A DNA stretch of 64,000 nt from Stenotrophomonas sp. VV52. GTDB lineage: Bacteria; Pseudomonadota; Gammaproteobacteria; Xanthomonadales; Xanthomonadaceae. The notes beneath the pieces are model-generated. The model worked only from the letters and a program-made list of their open reading frames with translations. It searched no databases and had not been told where the DNA came from. Shown piece by piece: positions 9,775 to 18,592 of this stretch. The stretch covers positions 1 through 64,000 of the forward strand of contig NZ_PKQQ01000003.1 in assembly GCF_002893095.1 (NCBI RefSeq). Direction: 5' to 3'. Made by a program: the position numbers and the translations under genes. Position 1 is the first letter of the stretch, and each line of letters starts with the position of its first letter.

Positions 9775-9799
9775 GACGCCCGGATCCTCCGGGCGTCTT
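9775..9799 (+). terminator. Hairpin terminator after the autotransporter gene
   Basis: GACGCCCGGA (9775-9784) and TCCGGGCGTC (9788-9797) form a perfect 10-bp stem with a 3-base loop, then TTC. It begins 25 bases after the stop codon and separates the adhesin from fliE. Confidence 0.8.
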
Positions 9800-9965
9800 C
9801 ACATCTGCCGCCGGCCAACGCGCCGGTTTCCCGACGCCGACGTTCCGTCGCGAGCGTGCGTCGTCCCGTCGCAGCGGAACTACGTCACACATTTCTCCGC
9901 GCCCCCCTTGCACCGCCGGCCTTCACGCACGGACATCACCACATCACTGAACCGCTCAGCCGTTT

Positions 9966-9981
9966 CGGCACGGGGCTTGCA
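9966..9981 (+). promoter_or_regulatory. Sigma-54 promoter of the fliE operon
   Basis: CGGCACGGGGCTTGCA matches the consensus TGGCACG-N4-TTGCW except for its first base and has exact GG-N10-GC spacing. It lies 44 bases before fliE, which heads the fliEFGHIJK series. Confidence 0.88.
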
Positions 9982-10025
9982 ACGTCATCACCCGAGATCC
10001 CCCAAAATCAGCCGGAACGTTCCAG

Positions 10026-10382
10026 ATGTCACACTCCGTCACCTCGATTCTCTCCCAGATCCGCAGCTACCAGACCCAGGTCACCCAGCCGGTCGGCCCG
10101 CTGGAGACTCCGCAGACCAATGCGCTGCAGGGCCTGGCTGCCCCGCAGGACGTGCAGGGCGCGAGCTTCACCGACACCCTGCGCGGCGCCATTGCCGGCG
10201 TCAACGAAGCCCAGCAGAAGTCCGGCGCCCTCGCCCGCGCCTTCGAACTGGGCGAACCCGGCGCCGACCTGGCCAAGGTCATGGTCGCCTCCCAGCAGTC
10301 CCAGATCGCCTTCCGCGCCACCGTGGAAGTCCGCAACCGTCTCGTCCAGGCTTACCAGGACGTGATGAACATGCCGCTGTAA
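10026..10382 (+). CDS. fliE: Flagellar hook-basal body complex protein FliE
   Basis: FliE is the adaptor between the MS ring and the proximal rod. The 118-aa protein has the conserved C-terminal half with LARAFELGEPGADLAKVMVA and the end VRNRLVQAYQDVMNMPL, typical for the family. No signal peptide, as expected for a type III-exported rod protein. A 10-bp palindrome GGAACGTTCC (10014-10023) sits directly before the ATG. It is first in the operon after the sigma-54 site, 12 bases before fliF. Confidence 0.96.
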   Translation: MSHSVTSILSQIRSYQTQVTQPVGPLETPQTNALQGLAAPQDVQGASFTDTLRGAIAGVNEAQQKSGALARAFELGEPGADLAKVMVASQQSQIAFRATVEVRNRLVQAYQDVMNMPL

Positions 10383-10394
10383 GGATAGAACCGC

Positions 10395-12041
10395 ATGGCC
10401 CTGTCGCTCACCAAGGAATCCCTGAACGCCGAAAAGGCGGGCCAGTGGTTCGACCGGCTGCAAAGCCTGCAGATCACCCGTCGGCTTGGCCTGATGGCCA
10501 TGATCGCCGTGGCCGTTGCGGCAGGCCTGTTCGTGTTCTTCTGGTCGCAGAAGCCCGGCATGGTGCCGCTGTACACCGGCCTGGACCAGAAGGCCACCGC
10601 CGAAGCGACCGACCTGCTGCGCGCCGCACAGCTTCCGTTCGAACTGGACGCCGCCACCGGCGGCATCACCGTGCCGGAAAAGAACCTGCACGACGCGCGC
10701 CTGAAACTGGCCGGCTCCGGCCTGACCGACAGCGGCCGCCTCGGTTTCGAGCTCATGGAGCGGGACCCCGGCTTCGGCGTCAGCCAGTTCATGGAAAACG
10801 CCCGCTACCAGCACTCGCTGGAAACCGAGCTGTCGCGCACCATCAACACCCTGCGTCCGGTGCGCGACTCGCGCGTGCACCTGGCCATTCCCAAGCCCAG
10901 CGCCTTCACCCGCCAGCGCGACGTGGCCAGCGCCTCGGTGGTGCTGGAACTGCGCGGTGGCCAGCAGCTCGAGCGCGGCCAGATCGACGCCATCGTGCAC
11001 ATGGTCGCGGCCAGCATTCCCGACCTGACTGCCGAGCGCGTCACCGTGGTTGACCAGAGCGGGCGCATGCTCAGCGTGTCCGACCCGAACAGCGAAGCGG
11101 CGGTCAATGCCGCCCAGTTCGACCAGGTGCGCCGCCAGGAAACCTCGTTCAACCAGCGCATCCGCGAACTGCTCGAGCCGATGACCGGCCCGGGCCGGGT
11201 CAACCCGGAAGTCAGCGTGGACATGGACTTCTCGGTCACCGAAGAAGCGCGTGAGCTGTACAACGGCGAGCCGCAGAAGCTGCGCAGCGAGCAGACCAGC
11301 GAAAACAGCACCAGCACCCCGGGCCCGCAGGGCGTACCGGGTGCGGCCAGCAACACCCCGCCCGGCCCGGCTGCCGCCCCAGCGACCGCGGCCACGCCGA
11401 CCGAAACCGCGCGCAACGCCACCCGCAACTACGAGCTGGACCGCACCCTGCAGCACACCCGCCAGCCGGCCGGCCGCATCAAGCGCGTCTCGGTCGCGGT
11501 GCTGCTGGACAACGTGCCGCGCCCGGGTGCCAACGGCAAGACCACCGAACAGCCGCTCTCGGCCGCCGAACTCACCCGCGTGGAAGCGCTGGTCAAGCAG
11601 GCGGTGGGCTTCAACGCCGAACGTGGCGACACCGTGTCGGTGATGAACGCCCCGTTCGTGCGCGAAACCACGCCGATCGAAGCCCCGAACTGGTGGGAAC
11701 TGCCGTACGTGCAGGACGGCCTGCGCCTGCTGCTCGGCGCCATCGTGGTGCTGGCGCTGGTGTTCGGCGTGCTGCGCCCGGCGCTGCGCTCGATCACCGG
11801 CACCCCGAAGAAGCTGGCCAACGAGGGCAGCCTGGAACCGCACAGCGCCGACGTGCAGCTGGTGGACGACGGCGAAGGCCTGCCGGCGCTGGGCGCCGAC
11901 CGGGTACATCTCTCCGGACAGGAGCCGCTGGCCCTGCCGGTGGACTCCTACGAGGAACGACTGCGCATGGCGCGTGAAGCTGTAAAGACCGATTCCAAGC
12001 GCGTGGCCCAGGTGGTGAAGGGGTGGGTGGCCAATGACTGA
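10395..12041 (+). CDS. fliF: Flagellar MS-ring protein FliF
   Basis: FliF forms the MS ring in the inner membrane, the base on which export gate and C ring assemble. The 548-aa protein has an N-terminal membrane segment (~residues 34-52, LMAMIAVAVAAGLFVFFW), the YscJ/FliF periplasmic domain (VPLYTGLDQKATAEATDLLR), a Pro/Thr/Ala-rich insertion (~300-345), a second membrane segment (~440-460, LLLGAIVVLALVFGVL) and a cytoplasmic C-terminal tail that binds FliG. AAGGA precedes the ATG. It overlaps fliG by 8 bases. Confidence 0.97.
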   Translation: MALSLTKESLNAEKAGQWFDRLQSLQITRRLGLMAMIAVAVAAGLFVFFWSQKPGMVPLYTGLDQKATAEATDLLRAAQLPFELDAATGGITVPEKNLHDARLKLAGSGLTDSGRLGFELMERDPGFGVSQFMENARYQHSLETELSRTINTLRPVRDSRVHLAIPKPSAFTRQRDVASASVVLELRGGQQLERGQIDAIVHMVAASIPDLTAERVTVVDQSGRMLSVSDPNSEAAVNAAQFDQVRRQETSFNQRIRELLEPMTGPGRVNPEVSVDMDFSVTEEARELYNGEPQKLRSEQTSENSTSTPGPQGVPGAASNTPPGPAAAPATAATPTETARNATRNYELDRTLQHTRQPAGRIKRVSVAVLLDNVPRPGANGKTTEQPLSAAELTRVEALVKQAVGFNAERGDTVSVMNAPFVRETTPIEAPNWWELPYVQDGLRLLLGAIVVLALVFGVLRPALRSITGTPKKLANEGSLEPHSADVQLVDDGEGLPALGADRVHLSGQEPLALPVDSYEERLRMAREAVKTDSKRVAQVVKGWVAND

Positions 12042-13047
12042 TACCACCGTCCCGGCCCCGCTCAGCGGCGTGCAGCGCGCCGCCGTGCTGCTGCTCTCGC
12101 TCGGCGAAGTGGAAGCGGCCGACGTGCTGCGCCACATGGAACCGAAGGAAGTGCAGAAGATCGGCATCGCCATGGCCACCATGAGCGACATCACCCGCGA
12201 GCAGGTCGAGCGGGTGATGGACCAGTTCAACACCGAACTGGGCTCCAAGACCTCGCTGGGCGTCGGCTCGGACGACTACATCCGCAACATGCTGGTGCAG
12301 GCCCTGGGCAGCGAGAAGGCCGGCAACCTGATCGACCGCATCCTGCTCGGCCGCAACACCACCGGGCTGGACGCGCTGAAGTGGATGGACCCGCGTGCGG
12401 TGGCCGACCTGGTCCGCAACGAACACCCGCAGATCATCGCGATCGTGATGGCCCACCTGGAAACCGACCAGGCCGCCGACGCGCTCAAGCTGCTGCCCGA
12501 ACGCACCCGGGTCGACGTGCTGCTGCGCATCGCCACGCTCGACGGCATTCCGCCGAACGCGCTGAACGAACTCAACGAAATCATGGAGCGCCAGTTCGCC
12601 GGCAACCAGAACCTGAAGTCGTCCAACATCGGCGGCGTGCAGTGCGCGGCCAACATCCTGAACTTCATGGACAGCGGCCAGGACCAGGCGATCCTCGGCG
12701 AGATCTCCCGCATCGACGCCCCGCTCAGCGCGCGCATCCAGGAAAAGATGTTCGTGTTCGATGACCTGATCGACCTGGAAGACCGCGAACTGCAGCTGGT
12801 ACTGCGCGAAGTCAGCGGCGAACGCCTGGGCCTGGCCCTGCGCGGCGCCGACATTAAGGTCCGCGACAAGATCACCCGCAACATGTCCCAGCGCGCGGCC
12901 GAAATCCTGCTCGAAGACATGGAAGCGCGCGGTCCGGTGCGCCTGTCCGACGTGGAAGCGGCGCAGCGCGAGATCCTGGCCATCGTCAAGCGCATGGCCG
13001 ATGAAGGCACCGTCACACTGGGCGGCAACGCGGAGGCCATGCTGTGA
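12034..13047 (+). CDS. fliG: Flagellar motor switch protein FliG
   Basis: C-ring protein that generates torque with the stator. At 337 aa it is the usual length, with the three armadillo-like domains: FliG_N (GVQRAAVLLLSLGEVEAADV), the middle domain carrying the EHPQ motif (NEHPQIIAIVMAHL) that contacts FliM, and the C-terminal domain with the charged torque helix (FDDLIDLEDRELQLVLREV). It overlaps fliF upstream and fliH downstream by a few bases. Confidence 0.97.
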   Translation: MTDTTVPAPLSGVQRAAVLLLSLGEVEAADVLRHMEPKEVQKIGIAMATMSDITREQVERVMDQFNTELGSKTSLGVGSDDYIRNMLVQALGSEKAGNLIDRILLGRNTTGLDALKWMDPRAVADLVRNEHPQIIAIVMAHLETDQAADALKLLPERTRVDVLLRIATLDGIPPNALNELNEIMERQFAGNQNLKSSNIGGVQCAANILNFMDSGQDQAILGEISRIDAPLSARIQEKMFVFDDLIDLEDRELQLVLREVSGERLGLALRGADIKVRDKITRNMSQRAAEILLEDMEARGPVRLSDVEAAQREILAIVKRMADEGTVTLGGNAEAML

Positions 13048-13679
13048 ACAACGCCGTACGCTGGCTCGCCCCGGACCTGCTGGCCGATCCGTCCGCCGTG
13101 CAGGAAGAACAGTTCGACGACCAGGCCATCGAGCTCGAGCACGACCCCGAACCGCTGCTGCAGCTGCCCACCCTGGAGGAAATCCAGGCGATCCAGGACG
13201 CCGCGCAGAAGGACGGCTTCGACCAGGGCCATGCCGACGGCCACGCCCAGGGCCAGGCCGAAGTGCGCCGCCTGATTGCGCAGATCGAAGGCATCCTGGA
13301 CAACTTCAGCCGGCCGCTGGTGCGCCTGGAAAACGAAGTGGTGGCCGCGCTCGGCGAACTGGCGGTGCGCGTTGCCGGCACCTTGGTCGGCCGCGCCTAC
13401 GAGGCTGATCCGTCGTTGCTCGCGCAGCTGGTCGGTGAAGCGGTCGACGCCGTGGGTGGTGCCAACCGCGAGGTGGAAGTGCGCCTGCACCCCGACGACA
13501 TCGCCGCCCTGGCCCCGCTGCTGACTCTCTCGCCCAACCAGCGGCTGAGCCCGGACCTGAGCCTGAGCCGCGGCGACCTGCGCGTGCACGCCGAAGCCGT
13601 GCGCATCGACGGCACCCTGGAAGCGCGCCTGCGTGGCGCGCTGGACGCGGTGCTGCGCAAATCCGGAGCCAGCGCATGA
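13044..13679 (+). CDS. fliH: Flagellar assembly protein FliH
   Basis: FliH binds and regulates the export ATPase FliI and tethers it to the C ring. The 211-aa protein has an N-terminal hydrophobic/acidic segment, a helix with GxxxG-like spacing and Gln/Ala repeats (DQGHADGHAQGQAEVRRL, residues ~60-77) and the C-terminal V-ATPase-E-like domain. Start and stop overlap fliG and fliI by 4 bases each. Confidence 0.92.
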   Translation: MNNAVRWLAPDLLADPSAVQEEQFDDQAIELEHDPEPLLQLPTLEEIQAIQDAAQKDGFDQGHADGHAQGQAEVRRLIAQIEGILDNFSRPLVRLENEVVAALGELAVRVAGTLVGRAYEADPSLLAQLVGEAVDAVGGANREVEVRLHPDDIAALAPLLTLSPNQRLSPDLSLSRGDLRVHAEAVRIDGTLEARLRGALDAVLRKSGASA

Positions 13680-15058
13680 ACACCGAACCGCTCCCCGCCC
13701 CCGCCGCCGACTGGGCGGCCGCGCGCAACCTGCGCCTGGCCGCGCGCCTGGACGGCATCCAGCCCGACGGCGCGCATGGCCGTGGCCTGATCCGCGAAGG
13801 CGTGCTGCGCCGCGCGGTCGGCCTGACCCTGGAAGCGGTCGGCTGCGAATCGCCGATGGGCGCCAGCTGCAAGGTCGAAGTCGCCGACGGCGGCTGGGTC
13901 GACGCTGAAGTGGTCGGCTTCGCCGGCGAACGCACCTACCTGATGCCCAGCGCCGAACTGCACGGCCTGCTGCCCAACGCGCGCGTGGTGCCCTCGCTGG
14001 GCCGTGGCGGCGTGGAAGTGGGCGAAGGCCTGCTCGGCCGCGTCATCGACAGCGACGGCGTACCGCTGGACGGCAAGGGCCCGATCCGCGCCGAGGGCAC
14101 CGTCGGCATGGCCGGCGTGGCCATCAACCCGCTCGCCCGCGAACCGATCACCCAGCCGCTGGACGTCGGCGTGCGTGCCATCAACGCCTTGCTGCCGATC
14201 GGCCGCGGCCAGCGTGTCGGCCTGTTCGCAGGCTCGGGTGTCGGTAAATCGACCCTGCTCGGCATGATGACCCGCTATACCGCCGCCGACGTCATCGTGG
14301 TCGGCCTGATCGGCGAACGTGGCCGCGAAGTGCGCGACTTCGTCGAAAGCACCCTGGGCGAAGAAGGCCTGCGCCGCGCCGTGGTCGTGGCCAGCCCCGC
14401 CGACCGCCCGCCGCTGGCCCGCCTGCACGGCGCCTACCGCGCCACCGCCATCGCCGAATGGTTCCGCGACCAGGGCCTGAACGTGCTCCTGCTGATGGAC
14501 TCGCTGACCCGCTTCGCCCAGGCCCAGCGCGAGATCGGCCTGTCGGTCGGCGAACCGCCCACCACCCGCGGCTACCCGCCGTCGGTATTCGCCAAGCTGC
14601 CGGCGCTGGTCGAACGCGCCGGCAACGGCGCCAAGGGACGCGGTTCGATCACCGCCTTCTACACCGTGCTGACCGAAGGCGACGACCCGCAGGACCCCAT
14701 CGCCGACGCCGCGCGCGCCATCCTCGACGGCCACATCCTGCTCTCGCGCCGGGTTGCCGACAGCGGCCTGTACCCGGCCATCGACGTCGAATCCTCGGTC
14801 AGCCGCGTGGTCACCGAAATCGCCGACGAACCGTGGCGCCTGCGCATCCGCAAGCTCAAGCGCCTGGTCTCGGCCTACTCCAGCAACCGCGACCTGATCG
14901 CCATCGGCGCGTACCAGCGCGGCAACGATCCGGCCACCGACGAAGCGCTGGAACGCTGGTCGGACATCGTCGATTTCCTCGGCCAGGACGTCGGCAAGGC
15001 CGCCGACCTGCCGCACAGCCAGGCCGCGCTCAAGCGCCTGGTGGAACCTGAGGGCTAA
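13676..15058 (+). CDS. fliI: Flagellar export ATPase FliI
   Basis: F1-beta-like hexameric ATPase that powers unloading of export substrates. The 460-aa sequence contains the Walker A loop GLFAGSGVGKSTLLG (~182-196), the family signature GERGREVRDFVE, Walker B (LNVLLLMDSLTRFAQAQREI) and the PSVFAKLPALVERAG segment shared with type III secretion ATPases. The N-terminal ~25 residues would bind FliH. ATG overlaps the fliH stop; fliJ follows after 3 bases. Confidence 0.98.
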   Translation: MNTEPLPAPAADWAAARNLRLAARLDGIQPDGAHGRGLIREGVLRRAVGLTLEAVGCESPMGASCKVEVADGGWVDAEVVGFAGERTYLMPSAELHGLLPNARVVPSLGRGGVEVGEGLLGRVIDSDGVPLDGKGPIRAEGTVGMAGVAINPLAREPITQPLDVGVRAINALLPIGRGQRVGLFAGSGVGKSTLLGMMTRYTAADVIVVGLIGERGREVRDFVESTLGEEGLRRAVVVASPADRPPLARLHGAYRATAIAEWFRDQGLNVLLLMDSLTRFAQAQREIGLSVGEPPTTRGYPPSVFAKLPALVERAGNGAKGRGSITAFYTVLTEGDDPQDPIADAARAILDGHILLSRRVADSGLYPAIDVESSVSRVVTEIADEPWRLRIRKLKRLVSAYSSNRDLIAIGAYQRGNDPATDEALERWSDIVDFLGQDVGKAADLPHSQAALKRLVEPEG

Positions 15059-15061
15059 GCC

Positions 15062-15517
15062 ATGCAATCCAAGCGCATCGATCCCCTGCTCAAGCGGGCC
15101 CAGGACCACGAAGACGAAGTCGCCCGCGACCTCGCCGAGCGCCAGCGCGTGCTCGACACCCACCTCTCGCGCCTGGACGAACTGCGTCGCTATGCCGAGG
15201 AGTACGCCAACGCCCAGATGGCCGCCACCAGCCCGGCCCAGCTGCTCAACCGCCGCGCCTTCCTCGACCGCCTCGACACCGCCGTCGCCCAGCAGCGCCA
15301 GACCGTCGACAACAACCGCGAAAAGGTCGAAGCCGAACGCGCCCGCCTGATCCTCGCCAGCCGCGACAAGGCCGTGCTCGAACAGCTCGCCGCCAGCTAC
15401 CGCGCCCAGGAAAAAGTCCTGGTCGACCGCCGCGACCAGCGCGAAATGGACGACATCGGCGCCCGCCGCAGCCGCGCCGCCCGCGCTGAAGACACCGACT
15501 CCGGGGAGACCGCGTGA
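15062..15517 (+). CDS. fliJ: Flagellar export protein FliJ
   Basis: A 151-aa all-helical coiled-coil protein, the usual FliJ size, which inserts into the FliI hexamer like the F1 gamma subunit and couples the ATPase to the export gate. Heptad-like charged/hydrophobic pattern runs through residues ~8-125 (DEVARDLAERQRVLDTHLSR, KAVLEQLAASYRAQEKVLVD). It lies directly after fliI, and its TGA overlaps the GTGATG at the fliK start. Confidence 0.92.
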   Translation: MQSKRIDPLLKRAQDHEDEVARDLAERQRVLDTHLSRLDELRRYAEEYANAQMAATSPAQLLNRRAFLDRLDTAVAQQRQTVDNNREKVEAERARLILASRDKAVLEQLAASYRAQEKVLVDRRDQREMDDIGARRSRAARAEDTDSGETA

Positions 15518-16674
15518 TGACCCCCACCTTCCTCGGCAGCAGCGCCAGCGCCACCGGCAGCACTGCCACCACCGGCAGCGCCCCGCGCAACACCACCAAC
15601 GGCAGCGACCGCCGGGACTTTGACGCCCTGCTCAACGCCGAACCCGCCCGCAAACCGACCCCCGCCAAGGCCGACAGCAAGCAGGCAAAGCCCGAGGGCA
15701 CTGCAAAGCAGCCCGGCCAGGACACCGCCACGAATGCCACGGACGACGCCTCGCGCCGTCCCGGCAGCACCGCGCCCGGCGACCGCACCGATCCCACCAC
15801 GTCCACCCCTTCGGCCGCCAGCGAAACGCCCGCCACCCCCGAACCCCCCGACGACACCGACACCGCCCCCTGGCCCCCGCTGGGCCTGGCCGGCCTCGCG
15901 CTGGCCGGCCCGGAAGCCGTCACCGTCCAGGCCGCCCCCGCCGCCAACGCCGAGAGTGCCGCCAAGGCCGACCCCGTGCTGACCGGCCTGCCCAGCGCCG
16001 CGCCCCTCACCGCCGCCCCCGCACTGACCGCAGCCACCGCCGCCCCAGCAGACAATGCAGCCGGCCCGATCGCCCTGCCGCTCGACGCCAGCGCCAGCGA
16101 AGACACCCCGCTCCCCGACGAATTGGCCGACGCCATCGCCTCTGCCACCTCCAGCGACGCCGACGCCCCCACCACCACCCCACTCCTCCACGCCCTGCAC
16201 GCCGCCGCCGAACTCAAGGCCAACGCCACCAACGCCCCCTTCGCGGCCGAGCCCACCGCCACCCCGCATGTCGGCGGCGACGACTTCGACGACGCCCTCA
16301 GCGCCCGGATCGGCTGGCTCGCCGACCAGAAGATCGGCCACGCCACCATCAAAGTCACCCCCCACGACCTCGGCCTGATCGAAGTCCGCCTGCAGATGGA
16401 CGGCGACAAGGTCCACGCCACCTTCAGCAGCGCACATGCGGATGTGAGGCACGCCCTCGAATCCAGCATTCCGCGCCTTCGCGAAATGTTGAACGAACAG
16501 GGATTCCAGTTGGGCAATGCCGATGTCGGGCAGCAGCACACCGCCCAGGATGGAAAGGCCGGTGGTGGGCAGAATGGACAAGGCGTCAACGACAGCGAGA
16601 TGGCAGTCACGGAAACCATCGTCTCCCCTGCGCAGTTGATGCGGCAGAGAGGGTTGGTCGACGCGTACGCGTAA
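15517..16674 (+). CDS. fliK: Flagellar hook-length control protein FliK
   Basis: FliK is the secreted molecular ruler that measures the hook and switches export specificity through FlhB. The 385-aa protein begins with a long, disordered Ala/Thr/Pro/Asp-rich region (~1-245) and ends with a conserved hook-length domain (~255-340; HATIKVTPHDLGLIEVRLQM, FSSAHADVRHALESSIPRLR). ATG 15517 overlaps the fliJ stop; a GTG one codon earlier is also possible. Composition of the N-terminal region is strongly biased, as usual for FliK. Last gene of the fliE operon. Confidence 0.93.
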   Translation: MTPTFLGSSASATGSTATTGSAPRNTTNGSDRRDFDALLNAEPARKPTPAKADSKQAKPEGTAKQPGQDTATNATDDASRRPGSTAPGDRTDPTTSTPSAASETPATPEPPDDTDTAPWPPLGLAGLALAGPEAVTVQAAPAANAESAAKADPVLTGLPSAAPLTAAPALTAATAAPADNAAGPIALPLDASASEDTPLPDELADAIASATSSDADAPTTTPLLHALHAAAELKANATNAPFAAEPTATPHVGGDDFDDALSARIGWLADQKIGHATIKVTPHDLGLIEVRLQMDGDKVHATFSSAHADVRHALESSIPRLREMLNEQGFQLGNADVGQQHTAQDGKAGGGQNGQGVNDSEMAVTETIVSPAQLMRQRGLVDAYA

Positions 16675-16723
16675 AGCCGCGTTTCGATCAGGGTCCATGC
16701 GTAAAAGAGCCGATCATCGTTAT

Positions 16724-16756
16724 CGGCGGTCGTTTGGGAACCGACCCTACCGCCGG
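16724..16756. repeat. REP-like palindrome of the CGACCCTACCG family, copy 1
   Basis: CGGCGGT (16724-16730) pairs with ACCGCCG near 16749-16755, with an inner GGTCG/CGACC pairing. Related copies with the shared end CGACCCTACCG lie at 23757-23784 and 52265-52302. Confidence 0.7.
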
Positions 16757-16810
16757 AATTGCACCGGGCGACGAACCCGCTCTCCCCACCGTCACCCGTA
16801 CGGTTTCAGG

Positions 16811-16914
16811 GGTGGGTCGGTATGGGTTTGTGGGGGAATGAGCGGCATGGATGCCGCGACTTAGCCTCCATGGACGGATTTACGGCGTCCCCCACAAACC
16901 CATACCGACCCGCC
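16811..16914. repeat. Large intergenic inverted repeat with 26-bp arms
   Basis: The left arm (16811-16836, from GGTGGGTCGGTATGG to GTGGGGG) and the right arm (16889-16914) are reverse complements with a single mismatch. The 52-base interior has a further palindrome GCGGCATGGATGCCGC (16842-16857) and CCATGG. No coding potential; it looks like a non-autonomous mobile or REP-type element. Confidence 0.85.
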
Positions 16915-17007
16915 CAACCAGGCGGAACCGCAGAGCCGACGCCGTTGCCGTTGCCGTTGACGTTGACCTTCACGTCAATTTCCCGGCAACAGAAGCCCGC
17001 CGCACTT

Positions 17008-17023
17008 CGGCACACCACTTGCA
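17008..17023 (+). promoter_or_regulatory. Sigma-54 promoter of the fliL operon
   Basis: CGGCACACCACTTGCA has GG-N10-GC spacing, GGCAC at -24 and TTGCA at -12. It is 33 bases before fliL, which heads fliLMNOPQR. Confidence 0.87.
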
Positions 17024-17056
17024 TGTAGCCAGGAAGCAATCCAATGGAGCTTCCCA

Positions 17057-17575
17057 GTGGCCGCAGCCGCCGACAAAACCAAGAAATCCGCCGACAAGGA
17101 CAAGGCCGCCAAGCCGCGCAGCCCGCTCCTGATCACGGCCCTCATTGCCGTGGTGGCCGCTGGCGCCGCCGGTGGCGGCGTCTGGTATTTCACCCAGTCC
17201 CATGACGACAAGGCCCCGGCCAAAGCCGAAAAGGCCAAGTCCGCCGTGCCCGCGCCTGCCCAGTACTTCGGCCTCGAACCCCCGTTCGTCGTCAACCTCA
17301 GCAGCAGCTTCGACGGCCCCCGCTACCTCCAGGTCGAAGTCCAGCTCATGACCCGCGACCCCGCCGCCCTCGAAGCCATCAAGCTTCACGCACCGGCCAT
17401 CCGCGCCAAGCTGCTCATGCTCTTCTCCCAGGTCGAACCCGCCCAGATCGCCGACCGTGCCGGCAAGGAAAAGCTCCAGGCCGACTCCCTCGCCGAAGTC
17501 CAGAAGCTCCTCAAGGCCGAAACCGGCAACAAGGGCGCCGACGAACTGCTGTTCACCAGCTTCGTCACCCAGTAA
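17057..17575 (+). CDS. fliL: Flagellar basal body-associated protein FliL
   Basis: FliL is a single-pass inner-membrane protein that rings the stator units and supports torque. The 172-aa protein has a short Lys-rich cytoplasmic N-terminus, one membrane segment (~residues 17-37, LLITALIAVVAAGAAGG) and a periplasmic SPFH-like domain (YFGLEPPFVVNLSSSFDGPR). The GTG start at 17057 is preceded by GGAGC; the upstream ATG at 17044 is out of frame. First gene behind the sigma-54 site. Confidence 0.94.
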   Translation: MAAAADKTKKSADKDKAAKPRSPLLITALIAVVAAGAAGGGVWYFTQSHDDKAPAKAEKAKSAVPAPAQYFGLEPPFVVNLSSSFDGPRYLQVEVQLMTRDPAALEAIKLHAPAIRAKLLMLFSQVEPAQIADRAGKEKLQADSLAEVQKLLKAETGNKGADELLFTSFVTQ

Positions 17576-17584
17576 GGGCGCCCC

Positions 17585-18592
17585 ATGAACGACCTGCTCT
17601 CCCAGGATGAAATCGACGCCCTGCTGCATGGCGTCGACTCCGGTGCCGTCGAAACCGAAGTCGACACCATTGCCCCCGGCGAAGCCCGCAACTACGACTT
17701 CGCCAGCCAGGACCGCATCATCCGCGGCCGCATGCCGACCCTCGAAATGGTCAACGAGCGCTTCGCCCGGCTCTGGCGCATCGGCCTGTTCAACCTCATC
17801 CGTCGTTCCGCCGAACTTTCCGTGCGTGGCATTGAACTGATCAAGTTCAACGACTACATGCACTCCCTCTACGTCCCCACCAACCTCAACCTCATCCGCT
17901 TCAAGCCCCTGCGCGGCACCGGCCTGATCGTCTTCGAACCCACCCTCGTCTTCGCCATCGTCGACAACTTCTTCGGTGGCGACGGCCGCTACCCCACCCG
18001 CATCGAAGGTCGCGAATTCACCGCCACCGAAATGCGCGTCATCCATCTCCTGCTCAAGCAGACCTTCGCCGACCTCCGCGAAGCCTGGGCCCCGGTGATG
18101 GATGTCGACTTCGAATACATCAACTCCGAGATCAACCCCCACTTCGCCAACATCGTCACCCCCCGCGAATACGTCGTCGTCTGCCGACTGCATGTCGAGC
18201 TTGACGGCGGTGGCGGCGACATCCACGTCACCCTCCCGTATTCCATGCTCGAACCGATCCGCGAACTGCTCGATGCCGGCATCCAGAGCGACCGCAACGA
18301 TCGTGACGAAAGCTGGGGCACCATGCTGCGCGAACAGCTCAACGTCGCCGAAGTCACCCTCTCCAGCGTCCTCGCCACCAAGCACATGAGCCTGCGCGAC
18401 CTCACCCGGCTCAAGATCGGCGACGTCCTGCCCATCGACCTGCCCAACCAGGTTCCCGTCTGCGTCGAGAACATCCCCGTCTTCACCGGCCAGTTCGGCG
18501 TCGCCAACGGCATGAACGCAGTAAAGATCACCGCTACCCACCCGCCGGGCACCCGCCCCCGCGTACCCGTCATCCAGGAAGACCCGCAATGA
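17585..18592 (+). CDS. fliM: Flagellar motor switch protein FliM
   Basis: C-ring protein that binds phosphorylated CheY and sets rotation direction. The 335-aa sequence starts with the CheY-binding peptide LLSQDEIDALLHG (residues 4-16), followed by the FliM middle domain containing GGDGRYPTRIEGREFTATEM and a C-terminal SpoA domain. It lies 9 bases after fliL and its TGA overlaps the fliN ATG by 4 bases. Similar acidic/leucine peptides occur in CheA (31860) and at the CheZ C-terminus. Confidence 0.97.
   Translation: MNDLLSQDEIDALLHGVDSGAVETEVDTIAPGEARNYDFASQDRIIRGRMPTLEMVNERFARLWRIGLFNLIRRSAELSVRGIELIKFNDYMHSLYVPTNLNLIRFKPLRGTGLIVFEPTLVFAIVDNFFGGDGRYPTRIEGREFTATEMRVIHLLLKQTFADLREAWAPVMDVDFEYINSEINPHFANIVTPREYVVVCRLHVELDGGGGDIHVTLPYSMLEPIRELLDAGIQSDRNDRDESWGTMLREQLNVAEVTLSSVLATKHMSLRDLTRLKIGDVLPIDLPNQVPVCVENIPVFTGQFGVANGMNAVKITATHPPGTRPRVPVIQEDPQ

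Larger units (their letters stand above)
16675..17056. other. fliK-fliL intergenic region
   Basis: These 382 bases hold no convincing gene. They contain a REP-like hairpin (16724-16756), a long palindrome (16811-16914), a short hexamer repeat (GCCGTT)3 at 16941-16958 followed by a variant GACGTT, and a sigma-54 promoter at 17008-17023 for fliL. Confidence 0.75.

Noticed and set aside
16806-17039. Minus-strand frame with Asn-Gly repeats between fliK and fliL
   Set aside because: The repeat comes from the GCCGTT hexamer run, and the rest is the large palindrome; no ribosome site or conserved character.
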